Positions 8,524 to 16,719 of a stretch of 33,569 nt of DNA are shown one piece after another; position 1 is the stretch's first letter, and each line of letters starts with the position of its first letter. Both the position numbers and the translations under genes were made by a program. The stretch comes from Ghiorsea sp. (lineage in GTDB: Bacteria; Pseudomonadota; Zetaproteobacteria; Mariprofundales; Mariprofundaceae): positions 1 to 33,569 of the forward strand of contig JALWRX010000131.1 of the NCBI GenBank assembly GCA_027080505.1. Reading direction: 5' to 3'. The notes beneath the pieces were generated by a model that was given only the letters and a program-made list of their open reading frames with translations, was not told the origin of the DNA and did no database searches.

Positions 8524-9896
8524 TTGTTGGGTGGTGTTAGGTCATGCGATTTTATTTTTCGGTGCAACTGACTTCTTTCCATACCAATATCCGCCGCTGT
8601 TTTACTGACATTCCAGTCATTTTTTTCCAAATGGTGCACAATATAACTTCTTTCAAAACGTTTTCTTGCATCATGAAAACCATCCAACAGCACTGAATCA
8701 TCAGGCACTGCTGAAAAGCTTGGTTTTTGCAATGATGCATCCAAAGGCAACATAGTGTCCACACTTAGCGTTTGCCCTGAGCATAAAATGTGACACCGCT
8801 CAACATAATTACGTAACTCACGTATATTACCTGGCCAATCATAGGATTGAAGCAAACTTATGACATCATCAGAAAAGGCAACGGGGTCACCACCTAAACT
8901 ATCCACCTGCTCTTGTGCCAAAAAGGTGAGTAATGCTGGTATATCTTCTGAACGCTCCTTTAACTTAGGCATACAAATCGTTATACCATTAGTTTTGGCA
9001 TACAAACCAGCAAGCAAAGATTCACCTGACAATAACATATCCTGAGTACAACAAGAGCTCATCATCAAGCGTACATCACATGGATACTGTTTCATATTAC
9101 CCAAGCGTTGCACCCGTTTTTCTTGTATCACTTTAAGCAAGGACTGCTGCAACGGCAAAGTGATTTGTGTAATATCTTCAATATATAATGAGCCTTCATG
9201 CGCAGCCTCTAAGCGACCACGTTGCGTATAAAGTGCAGCAACAAAAGCCCCTTTTTCATAACCAAACAATTCATGCTTCGTCTCTTCCTCTGATAATGTA
9301 CCTCGATGAAAAGTAATATATGGTTGACCTTGACGCTGTGAGGCTTCATGAATCAAGCGTGCTACAATGGACTTACCAGTACCGTGGTCACCAATAATCA
9401 TCACTGGAGTATCTTTCATGCTAGCTTTTTTAATCGCCTTTCGTACTTCTCGAATCACAGGACTATCACCAATCAATTGTGATGAAGCTCGACTAGTCTC
9501 CTGCTTTAAATCAAAGTTTTCTACTGCTAAACGCCGCTTCTCAATCGCATTGCGCAACAAAATAAGCAACCTTTCAGAAGAAAATGGTTTCTCAATAAAA
9601 TCAAATGCACCTAGCTTGGTTGCACGAACTGCTGTGTCTATCGTAGCATGCCCAGACATCATAATTACAGGCACATCTGCATCCATTTGTTTGATGCGAC
9701 TCATGGTTTCCAAACCGTCAATACCAGGCATCCAAATATCTAGAAAAATACAATCAACAGGGTGTTTGCGAAAACGTGCAACAGCCTCTTCACCCGAAGG
9801 CGCAGTGCTCACCAAATAACCCTCATCCTCAAACAATCCCTGCAAAGACTCTCGGATTGGCTGCTCATCATCAACAATTAGAATATGAATCGTCAT
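8520..9896 (-). CDS. NtrX-like response regulator with degenerate sigma54-activator core
   Basis: A 458-aa protein with the NtrC-family layout. The receiver domain is intact (Asp9/Asp10, phospho-acceptor Asp53 in FLDIWMPG, Ser81, Lys103). A central AAA+ domain (about 140-375) follows, then a Fis-type HTH at about 427-452. The core is eroded. Walker A is GDHGTGKS (169-176) and looks usable, but the sigma54-contacting GAFTGA loop reads GAFVAA (216-221). The Walker B acidic pair is ED rather than DE, the sensor-I Asn (usually ATN) is replaced by SSC, and the usual FREDLYYRL segment with both arginine fingers reads LLAGLYAKT. It probably binds DNA in response to phosphorylation without activating sigma54 polymerase. 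It overlaps the sensor-kinase gene and trkA by ATGA junctions. Confidence 0.9.
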   Translation of the reverse strand: MTIHILIVDDEQPIRESLQGLFEDEGYLVSTAPSGEEAVARFRKHPVDCIFLDIWMPGIDGLETMSRIKQMDADVPVIMMSGHATIDTAVRATKLGAFDFIEKPFSSERLLILLRNAIEKRRLAVENFDLKQETSRASSQLIGDSPVIREVRKAIKKASMKDTPVMIIGDHGTGKSIVARLIHEASQRQGQPYITFHRGTLSEEETKHELFGYEKGAFVAALYTQRGRLEAAHEGSLYIEDITQITLPLQQSLLKVIQEKRVQRLGNMKQYPCDVRLMMSSCCTQDMLLSGESLLAGLYAKTNGITICMPKLKERSEDIPALLTFLAQEQVDSLGGDPVAFSDDVISLLQSYDWPGNIRELRNYVERCHILCSGQTLSVDTMLPLDASLQKPSFSAVPDDSVLLDGFHDARKRFERSYIVHHLEKNDWNVSKTAADIGMERSQLHRKIKSHDLTPPNK

Positions 9897-12082
9897 GCCT
9901 TTTTCTCCTCTAAACCTCGAAGTATAAGTTTATGCGGCAAACACATGCAAAAACGTGTAGGCGATGCTGCTGAGACCAACATTAAACTACCATCATGTTC
10001 TTCAGTAATACGTTGTGCAATCGCCAAACCTAAACCGCTGCCATCACTCTTGGTTGAAAAGTACGGCTCAAACATATGCTTTTGCGTTTTTTCATCAATA
10101 CCAGGTCCTTCATCTTGCACATAAAACTTGGTATCATTTTCTGTGACTTCAACATAAACACGCACAGGTGTTTTTGTAGCCAGCGCATTATCAATCAAGT
10201 TAATCAACACCTGCCGCACCTGATCGGGGTCACAACAGACATCCCCATCAGGCAACCCCTCAAATGTAACATTCTGATATGCACTGTATAATTCTCGCAA
10301 GTCTTGTAATAGTGAGCGAATACTCACAACTTCTGTTTTGGGTTTGGGCAAGGTTGCTAAATTCGAGAAATCAGCCAATAACCGTTGCAAGCGTTCAACT
10401 TGCGTAATCACAGCCTTGGTGCAGGTATCAAAAATTTCAACATGATCTACCTGCGAACGAAAACGCCGCTGCAGGCGTTCTGTTGAAAGCTTAATGGGTG
10501 TTAGTGGGTTCTTAATTTCGTGTGCCAAACGTTGTGCAACTTCTGACCATGCCTGATGTTTTTGCGCTTCTGCCAACTGTGTCACATCATCAAAAACCAA
10601 TAACCAACCAGAAAAAAGCTGATCATCTTGTTTCCCTAACACTGTACCTCGGGCAAGTATTTTGATGGTTTGAAACCCATGCAAAAGTTCAATTTCATAT
10701 TGCAAACTATCCAAACCTTGGGTTTTTAAGGTTCGGAAGAAGTTTAACACTGGTGCCAAGTGAGCCTCAGAAAAATCAAAAATTGAAACTTTCTTCTCCG
10801 TAGACTCTGGAATAAGCAACAAATCTTGGCAAGCTTGATTCATCAAGCGGATATCACCACTCTGGTCTAATAAAATCACACCACTTTGTAAATTAGACAG
10901 TAAGTTTTCCAATACATATTGACGTTGGCGACTGCTAACCAATGCTCCTGTTAGTTCTTCTTGTGTTTGCTGTAACATTTCCATGTTCTGCCGAAGCTTT
11001 GCTGTCATACTGTTAAATGAACGCGCTAATGATCCCAGTTCATCCTCTGCATGCACTGGCACCAACACATCAAACTCACCTGCTTCTACTCTTTTTAAAG
11101 CCAAAGCTAATTCTTCAATTGGTGTAGTAAGCTTACGCGCAAAGAACAAGGCTAACAAACCTGCAATACATGTGATGATAACCATGGCTATCATTAAGGT
11201 ATGCGTAAATATTTCCTGAATACCTTGCCTATGCCTCTCAAGCTCGCGGTATGATTTATAATCAGCCTCAATACTTCGTGCACTCGAAGTCACTTCATCA
11301 GGCAAACGAATTTCTGCACGCAACAAGGCGACAAAACGTTGCTGCATATACAAAGGCAAATAACCCACAACATACTCACCGCTTTTACGTACTTCATGCT
11401 CAACCGCTTGCTTACCCAATACCTTACTCAACTTTGCTGTATCCGATAAGTCACGAATTTTTAAATCACTAAATTGCTGTCCTGCAACCTGCTTGCTTGC
11501 CATAGCAATTAAACGCTCTGAGACATCAAATAGTTCTACTTTATGCCAACCATATTGCTCAAGCAATTTACCTAAATGCTGGCTAATTAACATTGTGCCT
11601 AATGGCTGTGTGACTATCTCAAGTGGAAAATCATCATCTTGCGCCACCTGTAATAATGACTTTTCCATATCCGACTCAGCCCCTGAGTAAAAGCCTTGTG
11701 CTAAACTCATGGCTTTATCCAATAAGGTATCAACCCGAACATCAAACCAGACATCCAGCCCCTTCTCAATCACTTGATTTGCTGTCAACTGTAGCAGTAA
11801 CGATGGTACCAACACCATCAACACCATGGCTGCAACAAGTTTTGTGCGAAGATATGAACCTGCATATTCTTCCTTGGTTGATTTCAAACGATATATGCCT
11901 ACAAAGAAGAAAACGGTAGCTAATATAAAAAATAAAAGAACAGTTAACCAATTCAAAAAAACTGGTCCAAATTGATCATGACTAGGCCAAGATAAGACAC
12001 CTACTGTCAATAATAATGTAGCAATAACAAAGGGTAACCAAACAAGGGGCTTCAATCTATCTTTACCCAAAGACTCACTCAT
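9893..12082 (-). CDS. NtrY-like membrane sensor histidine kinase
   Basis: A 729-aa sensor kinase with NtrY architecture. Three TM helices (about 13-31, 41-64, 82-100) precede a periplasmic region of about 190 residues and a fourth TM (about 293-315). These are followed by HAMP (about 316-367, AEDELGSLARSFNSM), PAS (about 388-500, SGVILLDQSGDIRLMN), HisKA with His521 in RLAHEIKNPLTPIKLS, and HATPase_c with INLIDNALAT, DEGPGI and GSGLGLAIAQRI. All catalytic boxes are present, so it should autophosphorylate and pass phosphate to the ntrX-like partner, whose gene overlaps by ATGA. The signal is unknown; NtrY homologues have been tied to nitrogen, redox and envelope states. It overlaps the DUF4390 gene upstream by 8 nt. 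Confidence 0.94.
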   Translation of the reverse strand: MSESLGKDRLKPLVWLPFVIATLLLTVGVLSWPSHDQFGPVFLNWLTVLLFFILATVFFFVGIYRLKSTKEEYAGSYLRTKLVAAMVLMVLVPSLLLQLTANQVIEKGLDVWFDVRVDTLLDKAMSLAQGFYSGAESDMEKSLLQVAQDDDFPLEIVTQPLGTMLISQHLGKLLEQYGWHKVELFDVSERLIAMASKQVAGQQFSDLKIRDLSDTAKLSKVLGKQAVEHEVRKSGEYVVGYLPLYMQQRFVALLRAEIRLPDEVTSSARSIEADYKSYRELERHRQGIQEIFTHTLMIAMVIITCIAGLLALFFARKLTTPIEELALALKRVEAGEFDVLVPVHAEDELGSLARSFNSMTAKLRQNMEMLQQTQEELTGALVSSRQRQYVLENLLSNLQSGVILLDQSGDIRLMNQACQDLLLIPESTEKKVSIFDFSEAHLAPVLNFFRTLKTQGLDSLQYEIELLHGFQTIKILARGTVLGKQDDQLFSGWLLVFDDVTQLAEAQKHQAWSEVAQRLAHEIKNPLTPIKLSTERLQRRFRSQVDHVEIFDTCTKAVITQVERLQRLLADFSNLATLPKPKTEVVSIRSLLQDLRELYSAYQNVTFEGLPDGDVCCDPDQVRQVLINLIDNALATKTPVRVYVEVTENDTKFYVQDEGPGIDEKTQKHMFEPYFSTKSDGSGLGLAIAQRITEEHDGSLMLVSAASPTRFCMCLPHKLILRGLEEKKA

Positions 12083-12632
12083 CTTTTAAACCTTGTGTTG
12101 GTAAAACAAGCTCGACTACGCCCATATCCACACCACCAAATATATCAGCCAACCAACCTTTACTACCTTGTTCACCCTCATATATATACAGTTGGGTTTC
12201 TATATAATACTTTTCTTGTTCATCTAAAATGGATACATCCACTACTGCAGCGTGCTGCATTTCCGTTAAAAAACGCATCGCAACATGTACATTTCTTGTA
12301 TAATGCACCACACCACTGCTCAAATCTCGCATCAACCAGCGTTTGGTCACTAAATCAGGAATAACCTGACGACCTAAGCGAATACTGGCCACTGATTTAT
12401 CTAACCAAAATGGTCTTTTACGCAAAACATCAAACTGCCAAAAAACAGTAAGTGAAGATCCACTAGCCAAAACATTCAACACATATGCTTCTTGATTAAA
12501 AGTCTGTACATCACAATAAATCACACCGTCCTCAATGTGGACATGCGTCTCTTTGTTCATCTGATTTTCATTTGCTTCTAGCTGTGTAAACGTAAAACAC
12601 AGGCATAAAAGGTAAATAAATACACGTAACAT
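12075..12632 (-). CDS. DUF4390 family exported protein
   Basis: A protein of about 185 aa of the DUF4390 family, whose genes typically sit directly upstream of ntrY. The ATG at 12632 gives a compact signal peptide (MLRVFIYLLCLCFTFTQLEA), so export to the periplasm or inner-membrane anchoring is expected. The frame also runs back to a TTG at 12668, two bases after pgeF, which would add 12 residues; the SD is poor for both. Family-like features in the mature part are VFWQFDVLRKRPFWLDKSVAS, RWLMRDLSSGV and the C-terminal YIETQLYI. The function is unknown; its position suggests an accessory to the NtrY sensor. It overlaps ntrY by 8 nt. Confidence 0.85.
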   Translation of the reverse strand: MLRVFIYLLCLCFTFTQLEANENQMNKETHVHIEDGVIYCDVQTFNQEAYVLNVLASGSSLTVFWQFDVLRKRPFWLDKSVASIRLGRQVIPDLVTKRWLMRDLSSGVVHYTRNVHVAMRFLTEMQHAAVVDVSILDEQEKYYIETQLYIYEGEQGSKGWLADIFGGVDMGVVELVLPTQGLKDE

Positions 12633-12669
12633 TACCGCTAGCCTAAAACGGATATTCGCGATGAGCAAC

Positions 12670-13383
12670 TTATGCCAGCATAATCATCGATAACTGACGC
12701 CCAGTATCTCCTTTATCTCGTCGATACGAATAATATGAAGGGTCAGCATGGCAAGCTGTACAATGGAATAAAGTTTCAATATTTTCAGGTCGTACGCCTA
12801 CACCTAAAAGTTGACCTTGATTTGCCAAAGCTAAGTCTGCAAAACAAAGCCCATCACGATAAAAGTTCACACGTTGTTGGCAAGCATCATCCAGTTTCTG
12901 GGCAACATCTGCATGCACAGCGAAGCAACATGAACCAATACACGGTCCTAAACTCGCAACGATTTTCTCCACATTAGCCCCTCGCATGCACATGGCTTGC
13001 ACAGCCTTAAGTGCTACTTGTGCCACAGTACCTTTCCAACCAGCATGTACAGCTGCAATCACACCTGCTTGCTTATCTGCTAAAAGTATGGGAACACAAT
13101 CTGCAGTGCGCACAGCCAAAGCAACACCACGTTCAGTAGCCAAAAGAACATCGGCTTCTTGCTTGTGCACATAACCCACACCCGAGCAATGCAGCACCTC
13201 AGCCTTATGCACTTGTATCACTTGATGCGGCGTAGAAATATGGGTCTGGTTACATAATAATTGAATATTGTGAGCTAACTTATCCTCATCAAGTAATGAA
13301 AAATCAGTTGTGGCTCCACCCTCGCGATTTGTAAACACAGCTTGAACACCATGTTTTTGCAATAACCGTGAAGCATAAAACAT
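12670..13383 (-). CDS. pgeF: Peptidoglycan editing factor / purine nucleoside phosphorylase (YfiH, multicopper-oxidase-like fold)
   Basis: A 237-aa member of the YfiH/DUF152 (Cu-oxidase_4) family. The metal-site residues are visible: His59 in QVHK, Cys96 in RTADCVPILL, His113 in AAVHAGWKG and GPCIGSCCF (Cys148). The C-terminal YSYRRDKGDTGRQLSMIML is also family-typical. Members have been described both as peptidoglycan-precursor editing factors (removing misincorporated L-Ser) and as purine nucleoside phosphorylases/adenosine deaminases. It lies one base after rluD; rluD-yfiH adjacency is conserved in many gammaproteobacteria, including E. coli. Confidence 0.94.
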   Translation of the reverse strand: MFYASRLLQKHGVQAVFTNREGGATTDFSLLDEDKLAHNIQLLCNQTHISTPHQVIQVHKAEVLHCSGVGYVHKQEADVLLATERGVALAVRTADCVPILLADKQAGVIAAVHAGWKGTVAQVALKAVQAMCMRGANVEKIVASLGPCIGSCCFAVHADVAQKLDDACQQRVNFYRDGLCFADLALANQGQLLGVGVRPENIETLFHCTACHADPSYYSYRRDKGDTGRQLSMIMLA

Positions 13384-13384
13384 C

Positions 13385-14356
13385 TTACATCAATGTTTTT
13401 AATGCTGTATTTAGCTGCGCAAGCTCATCAGGAAATGGCGCATGACACAATATATTTTCTTGCGTAATGGGATGCACAAAACCCAATATTTCTGCATGTA
13501 AAGCTTGGCGTGATAAGTTTTTCAACACACTGTATGCGGGCTCTGCAATAGCTTTACTTGGGTTAAACTTACGACCGTACACTGCATCCCCCAATACTGG
13601 CATACCTTCATGACTTAAATGCACCCGAATCTGATGCGTTCGTCCTGTATGCAGCCGCAAACGCATGCGACAAAAGTGTTCATCAAAACGTTGCTCTAAT
13701 GTGGCATCGGTAATCGCTATTTTCCCTTGCGGTACTACTGCCATTTTTTGCCTATTATGCGGATGCCTGCCAATGGGTAGCTCAATGCGTTTCTGCATCC
13801 AACGCGGAAAACCTCGACACCAAGCTACATATTCTCGTTGTAAATCATGGTTAGCAAACAGAGCCGATAAACCTTGGTGCGCAGCTTCAGTTTTAGCAAC
13901 AACCAAACTACCAGAAGTATCTTTATCCAAACGATGTACAATACCTGGTCGCTCAACACCATTAATGCCAGGCAAGCTTTCACAATGATGCAACAAAGCA
14001 TGCACCAATGTACCCGTATCATGACCATGCGAAGGATGAACAACCATACCCGCAGGTTTATTGACTACAATGAGGTATTCATCTTCAAACAATACATCCA
14101 GTGGTATATCTTCTGCTTGCAAGTCCATGGCTTGGGCAACAGGAATATCAGCAAGAAAAACATCGCCTTCCATCACTTTTACCGACCGCTTCAAGCGTTG
14201 TTGCTCAGCACCTTGCTGCCAAATACAGCCTTCATCCAATAGTTGTTGAATACGCGCTCTTGTTAGTCCAGACAAAGCTGTCAAAGCTGCATCCAAACGC
14301 TTGCCATGCCACTGGCTAGGAATATCCCAGCTGACCAAGTTTTTATCAGAAGTCAC
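13385..14356 (-). CDS. rluD: 23S rRNA pseudouridine synthase RluD
   Basis: A 323-aa RluA-family pseudouridine synthase with an N-terminal S4 RNA-binding domain (about 17-75, RLDAALTALSGLTRARIQQLL) and a catalytic domain holding GIVHRLDKDTSG with catalytic Asp144, then RTHQIRVHLSHEGMPVLGD. RluD modifies 23S helix 69 (1911/1915/1917 in E. coli numbering); the assignment to RluD rather than RluC rests on its adjacency to pgeF and its N-terminal sequence. The start is a GTG at 14356, three bases after the rne stop, with only a weak purine stretch as SD, so coupling to rne translation is likely. Confidence 0.92.
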   Translation of the reverse strand: MTSDKNLVSWDIPSQWHGKRLDAALTALSGLTRARIQQLLDEGCIWQQGAEQQRLKRSVKVMEGDVFLADIPVAQAMDLQAEDIPLDVLFEDEYLIVVNKPAGMVVHPSHGHDTGTLVHALLHHCESLPGINGVERPGIVHRLDKDTSGSLVVAKTEAAHQGLSALFANHDLQREYVAWCRGFPRWMQKRIELPIGRHPHNRQKMAVVPQGKIAITDATLEQRFDEHFCRMRLRLHTGRTHQIRVHLSHEGMPVLGDAVYGRKFNPSKAIAEPAYSVLKNLSRQALHAEILGFVHPITQENILCHAPFPDELAQLNTALKTLM

Positions 14357-14359
14357 AAG

Positions 14360-16324
14360 TTATGCTTCTGTCGTAGTTGACGGCTCTTTTTTGGATTGAG
14401 CAGCAGTATCATTTTTCTTTTGGTTGTTTTGCTGCTGGTTGTTTGGTTGCTGACCGTTCTGTTGTTGAGTATTTTGTTGAGCCGTTTTATCTTTTGCAGG
14501 GCGACGACGGCGGCGGCGACGACGTTTTTGTCCTTCTTCACCTTCCGTTTTACTCTGTTGCTCCTGTTTTACATCTGCTTTTACAGCAGATTTGTTTTTC
14601 TTCGACCTATTGGGGTTACGTTTTCGTTTACGCGCAGTATTTTTTCGCTTCACCACTGGTTTATCTTCTTTTTTCTCACCAAACAGTTTATCTAAAAGTG
14701 CCTTAAACCAACTAACCTTAACAGCCTTTACAATTGGTTGTGGAATACCTACCACAGGTTTCATTGGTTTAAGCTTACGGGCAACACGCTGAGGTTTTTT
14801 ACCTTTCATCGTATCTTCAAGCATTTCCAAACGGTCTTGATTATTATCACGCCAATGCCGCTCAATACGGTAATGTGGAATCATCAAATCTGGGCGAATC
14901 TGCAAAGAAATCTGCACATCATGATTCTCTTCAATGCGAGCAATATAGTCTCGCTTATTATTCATCAAATATTCACCTGTTTCAGATGGTACTTGAACCA
15001 CAAGCTTAGGTTTTTTGCCTTTTTCAGCCAAATCTTCCATGCGCGTCAACATTTGTAACGCCATAGACTCAACCGTAAGAATAGAGCCACGACCTTGGCA
15101 GCGTGGACATGTTTCCGTTGTTGTTTCACGTACAGAAGGATGCAAACGCTGGCGCGACATTTCCAACAAACCAAAACGCGAAATACGGGCAAACTGAACC
15201 CGTGCTTTATCCTTAGCCGTGGCAAGGCGCAACTCTTCTTCCACCTGTTGCCCATGTTTGCGGTTTGCCATATCGATAAAATCGACAACAACCAAACCAC
15301 CAATATCACGAATACGCAATTGGCGAGCAATTTCACGCGCAGCCTCTAAATTTGTGTCCAATGCTGTATCATCAATATGTTTTCGCCCTGTAGAACGTGA
15401 TGAGTTCACATCCACTGCAGTTAAAGCTTCCGTGGGGTCAAACACAATAGAGCCGCCCGATGGCAAACGAATTTCACGCTCATGAATTTGTTCACATTGG
15501 CTTTCAATACCATATTGACGGAAAAGTGGTTTTTTCCCACGGTATAATTTTACTAATTTTTCTTTTCCTGGAAGTACAGCATGCACAAAGTTTTTAGTCC
15601 GTGTATAAACCTCATGGTTATCCACCCATATCTCATGAATATCATCACTAAAATGGTCACGAATAGCACGGGTTGCCATATCACCTTCCAAGTAAATCAA
15701 TGAAGGTGATGGTGCTGTACCACTTTTGATACGAATTTCATCCCACAAACGTTGCAAATACAAATAATCACGTTCCAATGCTTCTAACTTTTGGTCACGA
15801 CCGGCCGTACGCACAATCAGACCCATATTATCAGGCACATTCAATTGCGATAATATTTCTTTGAGTGCACGGCGCACATCTTCTGGAAGCTTACGCGAAA
15901 TACCACCACGCTCTGTATTTGGACTTAATACCAAATAACGACCTGCAAGTGACAAATATGTTGTTAAAGCAGCGCCCTTATTACCACGTTCTTCCTTAAC
16001 AACCTGCACCAACACCGATTGTTTAGGTTCTAATACATCTTGAATATTTACATTGCGTGGGTCTTGGGTTTTATCAACACCATCTTTCCAATAGTCTGGA
16101 TGAATTTCACTTAAAGGCATAAAACCTTGACGCAGTGCACCATATTCTACAAATGCAGCTTGCAAACTAGCTTCAACTTTGGTGATAGTTCCCTTATAAA
16201 TATTACCCTTGGTTAGGACTTTATGCGTGGATTCTATGTCTAGTTCTTGTAAAAAATCATCTTCGACAATAGCAACACGGCTTTCTTCCTCATGCGAGGC
16301 GTTGATTAGCATCAACTTCTTCAT
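14360..16324 (-). CDS. rne: Ribonuclease E/G family endoribonuclease (RNase E type)
   Basis: This endonuclease starts most mRNA decay and matures rRNA, tRNA and sRNA. With the ATG at 16324 (SD AAAGGA) the 654-aa product begins MKKLMLINASHEEE, like E. coli MKRMLINATQQEE; the frame is open 22 codons further upstream, but those lie in the leader palindrome. The S1 domain is about 37-120. Catalytic Asp305 (ALTAVDVNS) and Asp348 (VVVDFIDM) and the Zn-link CPRC (406-409) match E. coli D303, D346 and C404/C407. After about residue 510 the chain is basic and disordered, with a run of nine basic residues (an initial Lys followed by Arg) and a Gln/Asn-rich tail. That tail is much shorter than the E. 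coli degradosome scaffold. It is the first gene of the long operon and divergent from rluC, as in E. coli. Confidence 0.93.
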   Translation of the reverse strand: MKKLMLINASHEEESRVAIVEDDFLQELDIESTHKVLTKGNIYKGTITKVEASLQAAFVEYGALRQGFMPLSEIHPDYWKDGVDKTQDPRNVNIQDVLEPKQSVLVQVVKEERGNKGAALTTYLSLAGRYLVLSPNTERGGISRKLPEDVRRALKEILSQLNVPDNMGLIVRTAGRDQKLEALERDYLYLQRLWDEIRIKSGTAPSPSLIYLEGDMATRAIRDHFSDDIHEIWVDNHEVYTRTKNFVHAVLPGKEKLVKLYRGKKPLFRQYGIESQCEQIHEREIRLPSGGSIVFDPTEALTAVDVNSSRSTGRKHIDDTALDTNLEAAREIARQLRIRDIGGLVVVDFIDMANRKHGQQVEEELRLATAKDKARVQFARISRFGLLEMSRQRLHPSVRETTTETCPRCQGRGSILTVESMALQMLTRMEDLAEKGKKPKLVVQVPSETGEYLMNNKRDYIARIEENHDVQISLQIRPDLMIPHYRIERHWRDNNQDRLEMLEDTMKGKKPQRVARKLKPMKPVVGIPQPIVKAVKVSWFKALLDKLFGEKKEDKPVVKRKNTARKRKRNPNRSKKNKSAVKADVKQEQQSKTEGEEGQKRRRRRRRRPAKDKTAQQNTQQQNGQQPNNQQQNNQKKNDTAAQSKKEPSTTTEA

Positions 16325-16325
16325 T

Positions 16326-16341
16326 GCGGTTCCTTTACCGC
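16326..16341 (-). promoter_or_regulatory. Hairpin displaying the rne Shine-Dalgarno in its loop
   Basis: On the minus strand the bases just before the rne ATG read GCGGT-AAAGGA-ACCGC-A-ATG. GCGGT and ACCGC form a perfect GC-rich 5-bp stem, and the six-base loop is exactly the SD. Such a small hairpin would control or present the ribosome site. The base pairing is read directly; the regulatory role is inference. Confidence 0.6.
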
Positions 16342-16355
16342 TGACAGCATAAACC

Positions 16356-16391
16356 TTTGAGTATAACAAAAACACTTTTGTTATACTCAAA
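16356..16391. promoter_or_regulatory. Perfect 16-bp inverted repeat in the rne leader
   Basis: TTTGAGTATAACAAAA and its exact reverse complement TTTTGTTATACTCAAA are separated by only ACAC. The element ends 31 bp before the rne ATG. As RNA it would form a long hairpin in the rne leader; as DNA it is a dyad that also contains TATACT on both strands, so it could be an operator or an internal promoter. There is no T-run after the stem on either strand, so it is not an ordinary intrinsic terminator. Confidence 0.8.
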
Positions 16392-16487
16392 GCATCTTTT
16401 AATTGTCACCCCAACTAAGTGTGTCGTACACAACAAGCACCAAGCTCAAGTTAAAATCTGTATCTCATTTAAGACCGTCAGGCGGCT

Positions 16488-16517
16488 TTTATATTATATT
16501 TATTGAACATCGCTCAA
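16488..16517 (-). promoter_or_regulatory. Candidate promoter for the rne operon
   Basis: On the minus strand TTGAGC (16512-16517) is followed after 18 bp by TATAAA (16488-16493); an overlapping TATAAT lies at 16493-16498. A start near 16480 would give an rne leader of about 155 nt containing both hairpins. Confidence 0.45.
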
Positions 16518-16719
16518 CACGGCGTTGGCTAAGGTGAGACCCTAAGAAAAAACGACCCACTCTCCGTAAATATCGTCTGAACGAAGCGACTAACTTCTCA
16601 AGTTGCATCTTTAGCACCCTTGTTTTCAAACCGATACGCGACATATTACTCGCTATCTATCGCCACACACGCGGAACACATGTACAATCTGCCCCCTATT
16701 AAAGCAAACAGGAGCCACT

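Larger units (their letters stand above)
16325..16719. other. 395-bp divergent intergenic region between rne and rluC
   Basis: The only gap above 300 bp in the window. From rne outwards it holds the SD hairpin (16326-16341), a perfect 16-bp palindrome (16356-16391), a minor TGTGT-ACG-ACACA hairpin (about 16421-16433), a candidate rne promoter (16488-16517), and then about 160 bp without recognisable structure up to the rluC ribosome site at 16710-16714. No tRNA, credible ORF or insertion sequence is seen. An rne leader of about 155 nt would be produced, comparable in principle to the long autoregulated rne leader of E. coli. Confidence 0.7.

Noticed and set aside
9367-9819. 150-aa plus-strand ORF opposite the ntrX-like gene
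   Set aside because: Shadow frame of the receiver/AAA region; no SD, no domain.
14377-14695. Plus-strand ORFs opposite the rne tail
   Set aside because: They are antisense shadows of the low-complexity rne C-terminus; they have no SD and unnatural composition (runs of Phe/Leu/Val).
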